A stretch of DNA of 64,000 nt from Fontisphaera persica (GCF_024832785.1 NZ_CP116615.1:3472001-3536000); one strand, 5' to 3'. Positions 34,543 to 43,654 are shown, numbered from the stretch's first letter. Program-made: numbers and translations. The notes: generated by a model from the letters alone, not told the origin.

Positions 34543-35451
34543 ATGACAGCGATACCACGACGCTCCTTTTTGCGGTGGACGGGCAGCGCCGCCCTCCTGG
34601 GAACTCTCCTGCCGGCCTCGGCCATGGAGCCGCTCCAGCGTCCGGGGCGTCCCCGCCTCATTCCCAGCCTGGCCGCGTATTCGTTCCGCAACTATTTTCA
34701 AAAACCCGGCCAGCCGCGGAGTCTGGACATGTTTGGCTTCGTGGATTACTGCGCCGAGCAAGGGCTGCCGGCGGCGGAGGTGACCAGTTATTATTTTCCC
34801 CGGCCGGTCACCCGCGAATACTTGTTGCGGCTGCGGCGCCATGCCTTCCTGCGCGGCGTGGCCTTGAGCGGCACCGCGGTGGGCAATAACTTTGCCCGGC
34901 CCAAGGGCGAGGCCCTGCAAAAGGAAATTGCCAGCGTGAAGGAATGGATTGATTACGCCGCCATCCTGGGCGCGCCGCACATCCGCATTTTTGCCGGGCC
35001 GGCGCCCAAGGAAATTCCGCTGGCGGAGGCCACCCGCAACTGCCTTGAGGCCATTGAGGAATGTTGCGCCTATGCGGGCGAAAAAGGCGTGATGTTGGGC
35101 CTGGAAAACCACGGCGGCATCGTCACCACCGCCGAGCAGTTGCTGGCCCTGGTCAAGGCCGTGCGGAGTCCCTGGTTTGGAGTGAACCTGGACACCGGCA
35201 ATTTCACCAGCGAAGACCCCTATGCCGAGCTGGCCGCCTGTGCCCCCTATGCGGTGAATGTCCAAATCAAGGTGGAAGTGCGCCGCCAAGGCGCCCCCAA
35301 GCCGGAGCCGGCCGACTTGCCGCGGCTGGTGCGGATTTTGCGCGAGGCCAATTATCAAGGTTACGTGGCCCTGGAATACGAGGCCGCCGAGGACCCCTGG
35401 GACGCCGTGCCCCGCTGGTTGAAGGCCATGCAAGCGGCCCTGGCGTCATGA
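34543..35451 (+). CDS. Tat-exported sugar isomerase/epimerase-like TIM-barrel protein
   Basis: The 302-residue protein starts MTAIPRRSFLRWTGSAALLGTLLPASA, a Tat-type signal, and continues as a xylose-isomerase-like TIM barrel: LAAYSFRNYF, VSSYY-like VTSYYFPRPV, ALSGTAVGNNFA, HIRIFAGPAPKE, VMLGLENHGGIVTTAEQLL (metal Glu), FGVNLDTGNFTSEDPYAELA (Asp), YAVNVQIKVEV and YVALEYEAAEDPW. It is paralogous to the protein at 3459-4433 but clearly diverged. It is followed 40 bp later by the debranching-like gene on the same strand. Confidence 0.85.
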   Translation: MTAIPRRSFLRWTGSAALLGTLLPASAMEPLQRPGRPRLIPSLAAYSFRNYFQKPGQPRSLDMFGFVDYCAEQGLPAAEVTSYYFPRPVTREYLLRLRRHAFLRGVALSGTAVGNNFARPKGEALQKEIASVKEWIDYAAILGAPHIRIFAGPAPKEIPLAEATRNCLEAIEECCAYAGEKGVMLGLENHGGIVTTAEQLLALVKAVRSPWFGVNLDTGNFTSEDPYAELAACAPYAVNVQIKVEVRRQGAPKPEPADLPRLVRILREANYQGYVALEYEAAEDPWDAVPRWLKAMQAALAS

Positions 35452-35491
35452 AGCCGGACAGCGGCCATGGGCCGGCGCCGCATCCCGCGCC

Positions 35492-38400
35492 ATGATACGG
35501 CTCCACATGATGCCCGCCTGCGGCGAACGCCTGCTGCGATTTGCAGGCGACCGCGCGCGTTTTGAATTGCTCTGTGAACCCGCGCCGCCGCCGGCCGGCT
35601 GGCGGGGCATGTTGCGCACCAACCTGGGCCGCGGCGAGATGTTGCGCGAGGAAATTATCAACGCCCACTTCCAGCCGCTGCCGCTGGCGGGGGCTTCCTG
35701 GCGGGACATCCCCATGACCCCTACGGCGCGCGGCTGGGAGCTGGAATTGCCGCTGCTCGAGACCGGCTATTTCCAGGCCAAGGCCTATGCGTTGGATGCG
35801 CAGCACCGCCAGCATTGGCCGCCCGGCTTGAATGTGGGGCTGAGCGTGCATCCGGATGATTGCCGCACCGGCAACATCATTTATTGCGCCTTCACCCGGC
35901 TCTATGGCCACACCCGTCATCTGTCCCGGGCGCGGGACGAGGCGCTTGAAGAACGCTTGCGGCTTCTGGACGAGCAGGGTTACGCCGTCATTCCGCCCTC
36001 CGGCAAGCTGCGAGATTTGACCCGGCTGTTGCCCCATATCTTTGAGACCCTGGGCTGCCGGGTGTTGCAGTTGCTGCCCATCAACCCCACGCCCACCACC
36101 TATGCGCGCTTTGGCCGGTTTGGCAGCCCCTATGCCTGCCAGGACCTGACCGCCATAGACCCGGCCCTGGTGGAGTTCGACCGGCGGACCACGGCGCTGG
36201 ACCAGTTTCAGGAGCTGGTGGCAGGCGTGCATCGTTACGGAGGCAAGCTTTTTCTGGACCTCGTCATCAATCATACCGGCTGGGGCGCCACCCTCCTCAA
36301 TGAACATCCTGAATGGTACCGCCGCGAGCCGGACGGCGAGTTTGCCAGCCCGGGCGCCTGGGGCAACATCTGGCGCGACCTGGTGGAGCTGGACCAAAGC
36401 CATCCCGCCCTGTGGGATACGCTGGCCGAGGCGTTTTTAACCTGGTGCCGCCGCGGGGTGGACGGTTTCCGGTGCGATGCCGGCTACAAGGTGCCTCTGC
36501 CAGTCTGGCAGCACATCACCGCCCGCGTGCGCCAGGAATACCCGGACACAATCTTCCTGCTCGAAGGCCTGGGCGGCTCCTGGGAGGCCACCGAACTGCT
36601 GCTCACTGAAGGCGGCATGCAATGGGCGTATTCCGAGTTGTTTCAGAACTACTCGGGGCGCGAGGTCTCCAGTTATCTGGATTATGCGCTCCGGCAATCC
36701 GAGCGGGTGGGGCTTTACACCCACTACAGCGAAACCCATGACAACAACCGTCTGGCCGCGCGCGGCCGGGCCTGGTCCTTGTTGCGCAACCGCCTCTGCG
36801 CCCTCACCAGCGTGTGCGGCGGATTTGGTTTCACCGGCGGCGTGGAATGGCTGGCCGAGGAAAAAATCAACGTGCATCAATGCGCCGGCCTGAACTGGGG
36901 CGCGCCCGAGAATCTGGTGCAGGAACTGGCCGCCCTGAACCGCCTGCTGCGGCAGCATCCGTGTTTCTTCGACGGCGCCCGCCTGGAACGCTTGAGCGAG
37001 CCGGAGTCCCCGGTTTTTGCCCTGCGCCGGATTTCCGCCGAGGGCGGCGATGAAGTACTGGTGCTGGTGAACACGGATGCGGAGCAAAGTCACTCCGTGC
37101 ATTTGCGGCTGCCGCAAAAACTGGGCGGCACGCCCCTGGTGGATTTGCTGGGGCAAACACCCCCCATGGTCTTTTTCCGGCCTGACGGCCACGCCGTATT
37201 CACCCTGGAGCCGGCGGCGGTTTTTTGCCTGGCGGCCACGCCGCATCCGGTGGGTTTGCATGGCGACGAGTACCGCCGCCTGCGCGCCGCGGCGGCGTGG
37301 GCGTTGCGCGCCATCGCGCATCACGTGCCCATCGAGGCCATTGGCCCCTGCGACTGGCCCATGCTCGCGCTGATTGCCCGCCGCCAGCCCTGGGATTTCC
37401 TGGGCTGCCTGCACCGCTTGGATGCCGCGCAGACGGCCCGGCATTTGCTGGCCGCCCTGAATCAGGCGCGCGCGGGCCTTTATTATCCGCGCGTGGTGGT
37501 GTGGCAGGAAGCCGATGCGCGCCGCATTACGATGATTCCCTCGGGCCACTGGCTGGCCGTGCGCGAAGCCGCGCCGTTTCGTGCCCAACTGAGTTTTGGC
37601 GGCGCCCAGCGTCCGGTCAATGTGGCTTCCGTGGAAACCGACCAGGGGCACGTGGCCGCCTTCCCGCCGCAGGCCTTTGACGGCGAAGCGCGACTGCGCC
37701 TGGAGCGTCCCGCTCAAACACCACCCGTCCTCACCGCCACGCTGCGCTTCCTGCCGGCCGAGCCGCCACCGCCGGTGTATGAGGCCGCCCGGCTCAAGGC
37801 AGTGCCCTCACCGCTGCATTTGCCCATGGTGCTGCTGACCAACCGCGGCGGCGCCATGGCCCGGCTGGCCGTGGATTTGGGCAACCTCAAAAGCAAATAT
37901 GACGCCGTGCTGGCCGCCAACCTCCACCCCACCATGCCGGTGGACCGGCACGTGCTCGTCAAGCGCCTGCGGTTATGGGTCAACGCGGATGGTTTCATTA
38001 CGCCGCTCAACGCCGCCAATTTGCTGGAGTTTCATCCCGGCCCGCCGGCCCGCTGGCGGTTTGTGGCACATGCCGGCGATGGGCGCAGCCTGGAACTGGA
38101 ACTGACGGCCCTCATGGCCGAGGGCAAAAACACCCTCTGGTTCAAACTCAGCCGCCCGGCCCGGCTCCCCGCGCTGGGACAGCCCCTGCCGCCCCAATGC
38201 CAGGTGAGCGTGACCGCCCGCTTTGACCTGGAGGACCGCAATTTTCACTGGGAAACCAAGCACACCCCCGGGGCCGAACACCACTTCACGGCGCATCACC
38301 GGCCGCTGCGCCGGCCGGCCGGGTTTGTCTTTGAGCCTGACCCCCGGCGTCGGCTTTGTGTGGTCACGGACCGTGGTCTGTACCATCCCCAGGGCGAATG

Positions 38401-39910
38401 GTCCCATAACCTCCCGCACTGGGTGGAACAAAGCCGCGGCATGGAAGGCTGGGGCGATGCCTACAGCCCGGGCTGGTTTGAAATTCCGCTGGCGGCGGGC
38501 GAGCACGCCACGCTGGCCTGTTCCGCCGAGCCTCATTTTGAAACGGGCCGGCTCCGTTTCCCCGCGGTGCCCCGCCGCCTGCCTCCACCGCGGACTTTTG
38601 AGCAAACGCTGCGGACGGCCGTGGAAGCCTTCCTGGCCCGGCGTGAACAAGGTTGGACTCTGATTGCCGGGTATCCCTGGTTTTTGGATTGGAGCCGGGA
38701 TGCCTTGATTGGTGCGCGGGGACTGCTGGCCAGTGGTTATGTGGAGGAGGTTTCCTCCATGCTCAGCGAGCTGGGCCGGTGGGAGGAGCGCGGCACCCTG
38801 CCCAACGCCTTTTATGGGGGCGACGGCTCCAATCGCGACACCAGCGACGCCCCGCTGTGGTGGGCGCTGGTGGCCGAGGAATTGGCCGCCTTCCTTCAGG
38901 CCCGCCGCCCGGGACGCCGCCAAGCCGTTGCTTTTTATGACCAGAAGGTGGCCGATGACCGCCGCACGTATCGCGAAGTTTTAATTTCCATCGCGGAGCA
39001 CTACCTGGCGGGCACGCCCAATGGCATTCAGGTGGACCCCGCTTCGGCACTGGTCTGGAGTCCCGCGCATTTTACGTGGATGGATACCAATCATCCGGCG
39101 GCCACACCGCGCGAAGGGTATCCCATCGAAATCCAGGTGCTGTGGGTACGCTTGCTGCGGCATCTGGAGCGACTGGGCTGCACACGCCAGGGCGAAACTT
39201 ACGGCAGCCTGGCCGCCCGGGCGCAACATGCGCTGGAAACTTTCTATTGGCAGGAAGACTTGGGCTGGTGGGCGGACACCTTGCTGGCCCCGGCAGGCCA
39301 GCCAGCCCGCCAGGCGGTGCCCGACCGCTGCCTCCGTCCCAATGCCCTGTTCGGCATCACCCTGGGCGTTTTTACGGGCGAACGCGCGCGCCGTTACCTG
39401 ACGGCGGTGCAACGCCACCTTTTGGTACCCGGCGCCGTGCGCTCCCTGGCGCCCTTGCCCGCCGACCCTCCACTGCCCGTGCGCGCGGCGGACGGCCGGC
39501 TCTTGAATCATCCCGAGCAGCCTTATTGGGGCCGTTACGAAGGCGATGAAGACACCCGGCGCAAACCCGCCTACCACAACGGCACGGCCTGGACCTGGCT
39601 GCTGCCGGTCTATGCCGAGGCCCTGGCGCGGGCTTATGAGTTGGAAGCCGAGGCCGTGGCAGCGGCCCGCGGTTGTCTGGCCAGCTTGAACGACCGCCTG
39701 ACCGCCGGATGCCTGGGACACCTGCCGGAAATTGTGGACGGAGACGCCCCCCATCAAGAACGCGGCTGTGACGCCCAAGCCTGGAGCGCCACCGAAGCCC
39801 TGCGCGTCTGGCTCTGGCTGGAAAGCCTGCGCCCAAAAACCAGAACCAGCCGGCGGCCTCAAAGCGCCGGCGGAAAACCCAGGACGCGCCGGCCTTCGCG
39901 CCGCAGTTGA
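35492..39910 (+). CDS. Bifunctional glycogen-debranching-like protein (GH13 plus GH133-type)
   Basis: This 1472-residue protein contains two enzymes. An alpha-amylase-type GH13 barrel (about residues 130-560) has LFLDLVINHTGWG, DGFRCDAGYK (nucleophile Asp 329), FLLEGLGG (acid/base Glu 358) and SETHDNNR (Asp 417). A C-terminal alpha/alpha-barrel (about 1020-1450) has PWFLDWSRDALIGARGLL, ASALVWSPAHFTWMD, YPIEIQVLWVRLL, LRPNALFGITLGVF and YHNGTAWTWLLPVYAEAL, as in amylo-1,6-glucosidases. The two halves and central beta region match eukaryote-type glycogen debranching enzyme, combining 4-alpha-glucanotransferase and alpha-1,6-glucosidase. No signal peptide is present, so it acts on cytoplasmic glycogen. 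Its last 52 bp overlap the 3' end of purN on the other strand, giving a basic C-terminal tail. Confidence 0.88.
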   Translation: MIRLHMMPACGERLLRFAGDRARFELLCEPAPPPAGWRGMLRTNLGRGEMLREEIINAHFQPLPLAGASWRDIPMTPTARGWELELPLLETGYFQAKAYALDAQHRQHWPPGLNVGLSVHPDDCRTGNIIYCAFTRLYGHTRHLSRARDEALEERLRLLDEQGYAVIPPSGKLRDLTRLLPHIFETLGCRVLQLLPINPTPTTYARFGRFGSPYACQDLTAIDPALVEFDRRTTALDQFQELVAGVHRYGGKLFLDLVINHTGWGATLLNEHPEWYRREPDGEFASPGAWGNIWRDLVELDQSHPALWDTLAEAFLTWCRRGVDGFRCDAGYKVPLPVWQHITARVRQEYPDTIFLLEGLGGSWEATELLLTEGGMQWAYSELFQNYSGREVSSYLDYALRQSERVGLYTHYSETHDNNRLAARGRAWSLLRNRLCALTSVCGGFGFTGGVEWLAEEKINVHQCAGLNWGAPENLVQELAALNRLLRQHPCFFDGARLERLSEPESPVFALRRISAEGGDEVLVLVNTDAEQSHSVHLRLPQKLGGTPLVDLLGQTPPMVFFRPDGHAVFTLEPAAVFCLAATPHPVGLHGDEYRRLRAAAAWALRAIAHHVPIEAIGPCDWPMLALIARRQPWDFLGCLHRLDAAQTARHLLAALNQARAGLYYPRVVVWQEADARRITMIPSGHWLAVREAAPFRAQLSFGGAQRPVNVASVETDQGHVAAFPPQAFDGEARLRLERPAQTPPVLTATLRFLPAEPPPPVYEAARLKAVPSPLHLPMVLLTNRGGAMARLAVDLGNLKSKYDAVLAANLHPTMPVDRHVLVKRLRLWVNADGFITPLNAANLLEFHPGPPARWRFVAHAGDGRSLELELTALMAEGKNTLWFKLSRPARLPALGQPLPPQCQVSVTARFDLEDRNFHWETKHTPGAEHHFTAHHRPLRRPAGFVFEPDPRRRLCVVTDRGLYHPQGEWSHNLPHWVEQSRGMEGWGDAYSPGWFEIPLAAGEHATLACSAEPHFETGRLRFPAVPRRLPPPRTFEQTLRTAVEAFLARREQGWTLIAGYPWFLDWSRDALIGARGLLASGYVEEVSSMLSELGRWEERGTLPNAFYGGDGSNRDTSDAPLWWALVAEELAAFLQARRPGRRQAVAFYDQKVADDRRTYREVLISIAEHYLAGTPNGIQVDPASALVWSPAHFTWMDTNHPAATPREGYPIEIQVLWVRLLRHLERLGCTRQGETYGSLAARAQHALETFYWQEDLGWWADTLLAPAGQPARQAVPDRCLRPNALFGITLGVFTGERARRYLTAVQRHLLVPGAVRSLAPLPADPPLPVRAADGRLLNHPEQPYWGRYEGDEDTRRKPAYHNGTAWTWLLPVYAEALARAYELEAEAVAAARGCLASLNDRLTAGCLGHLPEIVDGDAPHQERGCDAQAWSATEALRVWLWLESLRPKTRTSRRPQSAGGKPRTRRPSRRS

Positions 39911-40503
39911 CCCCGGGCAATGGCGGCAATGCAGGCCGGGTAAAGCTCGCGCTCGGCCACTTGAATCCGCGCATGGAGGGAAGCCGGGGTGTCCTCATCC
40001 AACACCGGCACAACACGCTGGCCAATGACCGGGCCGGTGTCCACTCCTTGGTCCACAAAATGCACCGTGCAACCAGTGACCTTGACGCCGTACTCCAAGG
40101 CTTGTTTCCAGGCTTCCAAGCCCGGAAAAGCCGGCAACAAACTGGGATGAATGTTCACCACCCGCCCCTCAAACGCCTTGAGAAACGGCCCCTTCAGGAT
40201 GCGCATAAAACCTGCCAGCACCACCAAATCCACCCGCGCCTCCTGCAGACGGGCGATGTAACGGGCCTCAGTTTCCTCATCCAGCTTGGTGCGGAATTTG
40301 CCCGGCGGCAAGTACTCCGCGGGGATGCCCCGCTGGCGTGCCAGCTCAAGAATGCCTGCATTTTCCACGTCGCTCAGCACCAGCACGGGCTGGGCCGGAA
40401 CCCGGCCCGCCGCACAGGCATCAGCAATGGCGGCGAAATTGGAGCCTTTGCCCGAGCCGAGCACTCCCAGGCGAAAACTGGCGGCGGCAGCTTGCGTTTG
40501 CAT
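39859..40503 (-). CDS. purN: Phosphoribosylglycinamide formyltransferase
   Basis: The 214-residue protein is GART/PurN, transferring a formyl group from 10-formyl-THF to GAR in purine synthesis. Signatures: RLGVLGSGKGSNFAAIADAC (phosphate-binding), VVLAGFMRILKGPFLKAFEGRVVNIHPSLLPAFPG (catalytic Asn-His within NIHPS) and GCTVHFVDQGVDTGPVIGQRVV (catalytic Asp). The length is normal. Its 3' end overlaps the debranching-like gene by 52 bp tail to tail. No other purine gene is adjacent. Repeat-rich spacer lies upstream of its start. Confidence 0.95.
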   Translation of the reverse strand: MQTQAAAASFRLGVLGSGKGSNFAAIADACAAGRVPAQPVLVLSDVENAGILELARQRGIPAEYLPPGKFRTKLDEETEARYIARLQEARVDLVVLAGFMRILKGPFLKAFEGRVVNIHPSLLPAFPGLEAWKQALEYGVKVTGCTVHFVDQGVDTGPVIGQRVVPVLDEDTPASLHARIQVAERELYPACIAAIARGQLRREGRRVLGFPPAL

Positions 40504-41059
40504 GCGCCTTCTTTAGCCCGGAGCCGCCCCCATGAGCAAGCAGGAAGGGAAGGCCGGAGCAAGGGCGGGCGAAGTCAAAAATGAATTTGATGTTTTTCCG
40601 CTCCCCCTTGGCCAGACTCAGGTTGACACTGAACGCGCACACAGCAGTGCGCCGAATAATTCCCCTCTCCCTCTGGGAGAGAGCTGTCAAAGTCTATTAC
40701 TGAAATGAGTGTATTTCCCTCTCCCCGCGGGCGAGGGTCAGGGTGAGGGTGACTTAGCGCAGGCGTGCCGCCGTAGCGCAGGCGTCCTCGTCCCGCAAAG
40801 CGGGATTCAGCCTGCGTCCCGCAGGCCAAAGGGGGGCCACAGGGTTAGGGCAGGATAATCCGCGCAACTATAATTTCCCCCTCTCCCCTTGGGAAAGGGC
40901 TAGGGTGAGGGGCCTCTTCTCCCTCTTCGTTCCCTTTGTTTCCTTCTGTTCAAAATTTGTGTCCATTCGTGTTCATTCGTGGTTAGTGTTTTCCCCTTTC
41001 TCGCGCTCTGCCCCCTTTTCCCTCCACCCCATCGTGGAAAAAGGCTAAGGTGAGGGTGT

Positions 41060-41116
41060 GTAGCGCAGGCGTCCTCGCCTGCGGGTTCACGGAGCCTCCC
41101 GGCTCCGTGACTACAA
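41060..41116 (+). repeat. GTAG-headed double-hairpin repeat, copy 5
   Basis: The stem CGCAGGCG/CGCCTGCG is intact but the loop is TCCT (4 nt) rather than TCC. The second hairpin is unchanged. After it, GACTACAAAACTGCC replaces GATTGCAGAACTGCC. Confidence 0.8.
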
Positions 41117-41383
41117 AACTGCCGCGGTCATGCCGACTCGCTTACAAGCACAGTGCCACACGTCAACCTATCATTCGTCGTAGCGCAGGCGTCCACGTCC
41201 TGCGAAGCGGGATTCAGCCTCCGTCCCGCAGGCCGGAGGCAACGAATTGAGATGAGAACATCTATGGGGTTTCTATTCTTACTTTCCCTCCTCGCCTGCA
41301 TTGAGCAAACGCAGATAATGAATAATTCGAGGCACATTAACTATTTTCCCTCTCCCCCCGGGAGAAGGTCAGGGTGAGAGCAT

Positions 41384-41440
41384 GTAGCGCAGGCGTCCCC
41401 GCCTGCGGGTTCACGGAGCCTCCCGGCTCCGTGATTGCTG
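41384..41440 (+). repeat. GTAG-headed double-hairpin repeat, copy 6
   Basis: The first loop is TCCC (4 nt) with both arms of the stem intact; the second hairpin is unchanged. Together with copies 1-5 it shows loop length varying while stems stay paired. Confidence 0.8.
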
Positions 41441-41563
41441 AATTGCCAACGTAAAGAGGAAACGCTCGGAAACAACAAACCGTGCGCCAATCTTTCCTGT
41501 GCCGTAACGAAGGTAAGCACGCATCGTAAGGTTGGAATAAGCCTGCGAGACGCAGGCGGTACT

Positions 41564-41586
41564 CGCAGGCGGGACGCCTGCGCTAC
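41564..41586 (-). repeat. Single GTAG hairpin (inverted, partial copy)
   Basis: In reverse complement this reads GTAG plus the first hairpin (CGCAGGCG, TCC, CGCCTGCG) with no second hairpin, so the first hairpin can occur alone. Confidence 0.7.
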
Positions 41587-41675
41587 ATGGGGTACGCCTA
41601 CGCTACGACACCGCTCCTATGGCCTAAGTGAGGCAAGCCAAAAGCCGATTTGGGGGTGAGTGAGGGCTTGAAGGC

Positions 41676-42677
41676 ATGGGGGATTTGGGGGATATTGGGC
41701 ACGAGGTCAGCCACAAGATGCAGGTGAATGAAGCCATAGGTGCGTTGGCAATCGTGGAGGAGAAGAATTGTCCCGCAGTGTATGGGCCAATGGGTGCGGT
41801 GCGCACGCACGTGTGGGGGGTGGATTTGTCGGGGACGACACACGGGGCGTATTCGGCTTCGAGGGGTTTTGAAACTGGGTGGGTGCAAGCTGTCGGTCTC
41901 GGGGAGCGCACGCGTCCCGCGTGCAGACTTCGGCGTCCCGCCGAAGAGGAGTCATTGCTCCAAGAGACTATCGCATCCACATCACAAAGTGCGCCACAAT
42001 ACAAATACGGCCCGTTTGGCGACCTTCTTCGTGCCACGGGCTCCCCGGCCCAGACGTTCAATCATCTCTTCTCCACCAAATACTTTGACTGGGAAACCAG
42101 CCTGTACTACTACGGCCACCGCTACTACTTCTCCAACCACGCCCGCTGGCCAAACAGAGACTCGTTGCAGGAAGCAGGAGGAATCAACCTCTACGGCTTC
42201 GTTCAGAACAATCCGGTGGATTATGTGGACACAGACGGGCGAGGAATCTTCAAGCTTCCTCCAATTGAAATTCCGTGGCCGAAACTTCCTCCGATTGAAG
42301 TCCCTTGGCCCAAGATCCCGCCATTCCCGTGGCCGAAGCCGAAGCTGCCGCCAGTAAATCCACCGAACTCAGTTCGATGCGCGGGTTACTTGCCCTTCAT
42401 CGGTTCAACGTGCGACGGGGGAAAGCCTGATTCGTATCCGGCTGGAGCATACAAGTGCTGCAAGGATTTCATGGACGAGTATAAGTGCTCGGACAAAGTC
42501 CAGTGCGTTGCGAACTGTCTTCAAGCGGCCGAGGTCAATTGCCAAACGGAGGAGTCGTGCGACAACCGTAACGACTGTCGAAAGAAAGCTCACGTGGACT
42601 GTTATTCCAAGTGCCAATTTATCCCCGTGAAAGGAGTGCCAGCATCATGCATAGCGATTGGCTTGACCGGGCTTTGA
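41676..42677 (+). CDS. Truncated RHS-core protein with Cys-rich C-terminal region
   Basis: The 333-residue protein lacks the long YD-repeat N-terminus. What remains is the conserved RHS-associated core: THVWGVDLSGT near residue 46, then YKYGPFGDLLRATG, STKYFDWETSLYYYGHRYYFSNHARWPNRDSLQEAGGINLYGFVQNNPVDYVD (about residues 108-187). After the core come a proline-rich linker with PPIEIPWPKLPPIEVPWPK repeats and a tail of about 100 residues with more than ten Cys. Variable tails after the RHS core are the toxin position in polymorphic toxins. Residues about 66-95 are translated repeat hairpins. The first codons are probably not original. It overlaps the next gene by 31 bp. Confidence 0.7.
   Translation: MGDLGDIGHEVSHKMQVNEAIGALAIVEEKNCPAVYGPMGAVRTHVWGVDLSGTTHGAYSASRGFETGWVQAVGLGERTRPACRLRRPAEEESLLQETIASTSQSAPQYKYGPFGDLLRATGSPAQTFNHLFSTKYFDWETSLYYYGHRYYFSNHARWPNRDSLQEAGGINLYGFVQNNPVDYVDTDGRGIFKLPPIEIPWPKLPPIEVPWPKIPPFPWPKPKLPPVNPPNSVRCAGYLPFIGSTCDGGKPDSYPAGAYKCCKDFMDEYKCSDKVQCVANCLQAAEVNCQTEESCDNRNDCRKKAHVDCYSKCQFIPVKGVPASCIAIGLTGL
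41908..41946. repeat. Two repeat-type hairpins inside the RHS frame
   Basis: GCACGCG-TCC-CGCGTGC (41908-41924) and CTTCGGCG-TCC-CGCCGAAG (41928-41946) share the TCC loop and layout of the GTAG hairpins but have different stem sequences. They lie in frame within the coding sequence. Confidence 0.65.
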
Positions 42678-43201
42678 GCATCATGGCGAGAGCGCTGCTG
42701 TTCATCGTCAAATCGCTCTGCTTGTTCGTCCCGACGTTTTTGGTTGTTTACGTCCTCGGGACGATTCTGCTGACTGCGTGCTTTGGCATCTTGACCGGAA
42801 CACCCCATTTGATATTGTCACGAGATTTGTCGGGCATTCCGTTCATCTGGTATGCATTTGGCATGGCATGGCGCTTGGCAATCATTGCCTCGGCATTGGT
42901 GTGGATGCTGGCAACGCTATTTGCTGCAATCGGCAAGCAGCACAAAAGCTTTCTCGCATGGCTTGCGTTTATGCTCATCGTGGGTGTCCTGGTCGGCGGT
43001 CTTTCAGCACTTCCCGTTCTTTCTGCCGGAGCGTCTGAATTGAATGGACTGGACGGCTCACGCATTGTTGTCGCGTATCTCCTGTGCTTCGCCGCCGTAG
43101 GAGCTTTCGCCTGCGGTGTTCTCTCAGCACTCTGGTATTTTGCGTATCACAAATGGTTTTCCTTAAATCCAGATTCCGGCTGTCCCGCACAAACGGTGTA
43201 A
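42647..43201 (+). CDS. Small four-TM membrane protein, candidate immunity protein
   Basis: The 184-residue protein starting MHSDWLDRALSIM has about four membrane helices: LFIVKSLCLFVPTFLVVYVLGTILLTA, LAIIASALVWMLATLFAAIG, FLAWLAFMLIVGVLVGGLSALPVL and IVVAYLLCFAAVGAFACGVLSALWYF. AAGGAGTG at 42631-42638 is a well-placed ribosome site, so its start is well supported even though it overlaps the RHS gene. I do not recognise the family. Its position right after an RHS toxin-like tail, overlapping it, is where immunity genes sit, and a membrane immunity protein would suggest a membrane- or periplasm-acting toxin. Confidence 0.65.
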   Translation: MHSDWLDRALSIMARALLFIVKSLCLFVPTFLVVYVLGTILLTACFGILTGTPHLILSRDLSGIPFIWYAFGMAWRLAIIASALVWMLATLFAAIGKQHKSFLAWLAFMLIVGVLVGGLSALPVLSAGASELNGLDGSRIVVAYLLCFAAVGAFACGVLSALWYFAYHKWFSLNPDSGCPAQTV

Positions 43202-43363
43202 GGAAATCAGCCGTGCTCAGGCTGCAGTGAAGTTAAGTCGGCCACCCAGGCGTGCGCCCCGGCTGCGGCGTCGGATTGGGGAGACTGGGGTTGCAACGGT
43301 GTTGATGAGGATGCAAATACGGCTACCACGACAAGTTGATAAGCGAGTTTGCCGCGGAAAGGG

Positions 43364-43560
43364 CAGCCGGACCACGGCGGCTACGCTACCCGCGCCCAAG
43401 CGCAAGCGGACGCCTTTGCCTACTTTGAAACCGATTCCAACCGCACGCGGCTCCACAGCGCGCTCGGCTACCAATCCCCTGTGGACTTTGAGAACCAAAT
43501 CAACTCCATACAACCCATGTGCACCCCTTATTCCGGTTGTCCAACAAACCGGGGCAAGCC
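43364..43560 (+). pseudogene. IS3-family transposase C-terminal remnant
   Basis: A short frame (43349-43573) contains GYATRAQAQADAFAYFETDSNRTRLHSALGYQSPVDFE, the end of an IS3-type OrfB transposase (the family-typical YNxxRLHSALGYxSPxxFE). The catalytic DDE residues upstream are missing. The sequence from 43202 to about 43360 shows no recognisable feature. The GTTGTCCAACAAACCGGGGC stretch after the frame resembles the usual 3' tail of such elements. The remnant shows past insertion next to the RHS/immunity pair. Confidence 0.72.
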
Positions 43561-43654
43561 CAAACGGGTATGACTCGCGCGAAATATCCCTGCCACAATC
43601 TGTTTTTACTGCCTACGCCGCGAGCGGACTGATGCAGTCTTAAACTTTGAAGGC

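Larger units (their letters stand above)
40504..41675. repeat. Second repeat block, 1.2 kb
   Basis: This block has no credible gene. It reuses the modules of 12446-15018: CCTCTCCC...GGGAGAGGG palindromes (near 40664, 40717, 40871 and 41349), the cttctgttcaaaat module near 40942, the module with hairpin TCCCGCAAAGCGGGA near 40793, and two GTAG double hairpins (41060 and 41384), with a single inverted hairpin at 41564-41586. Order and spacing differ from the first block, so it is not a plain duplication of it. The block runs directly into the truncated RHS gene. Confidence 0.82.
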
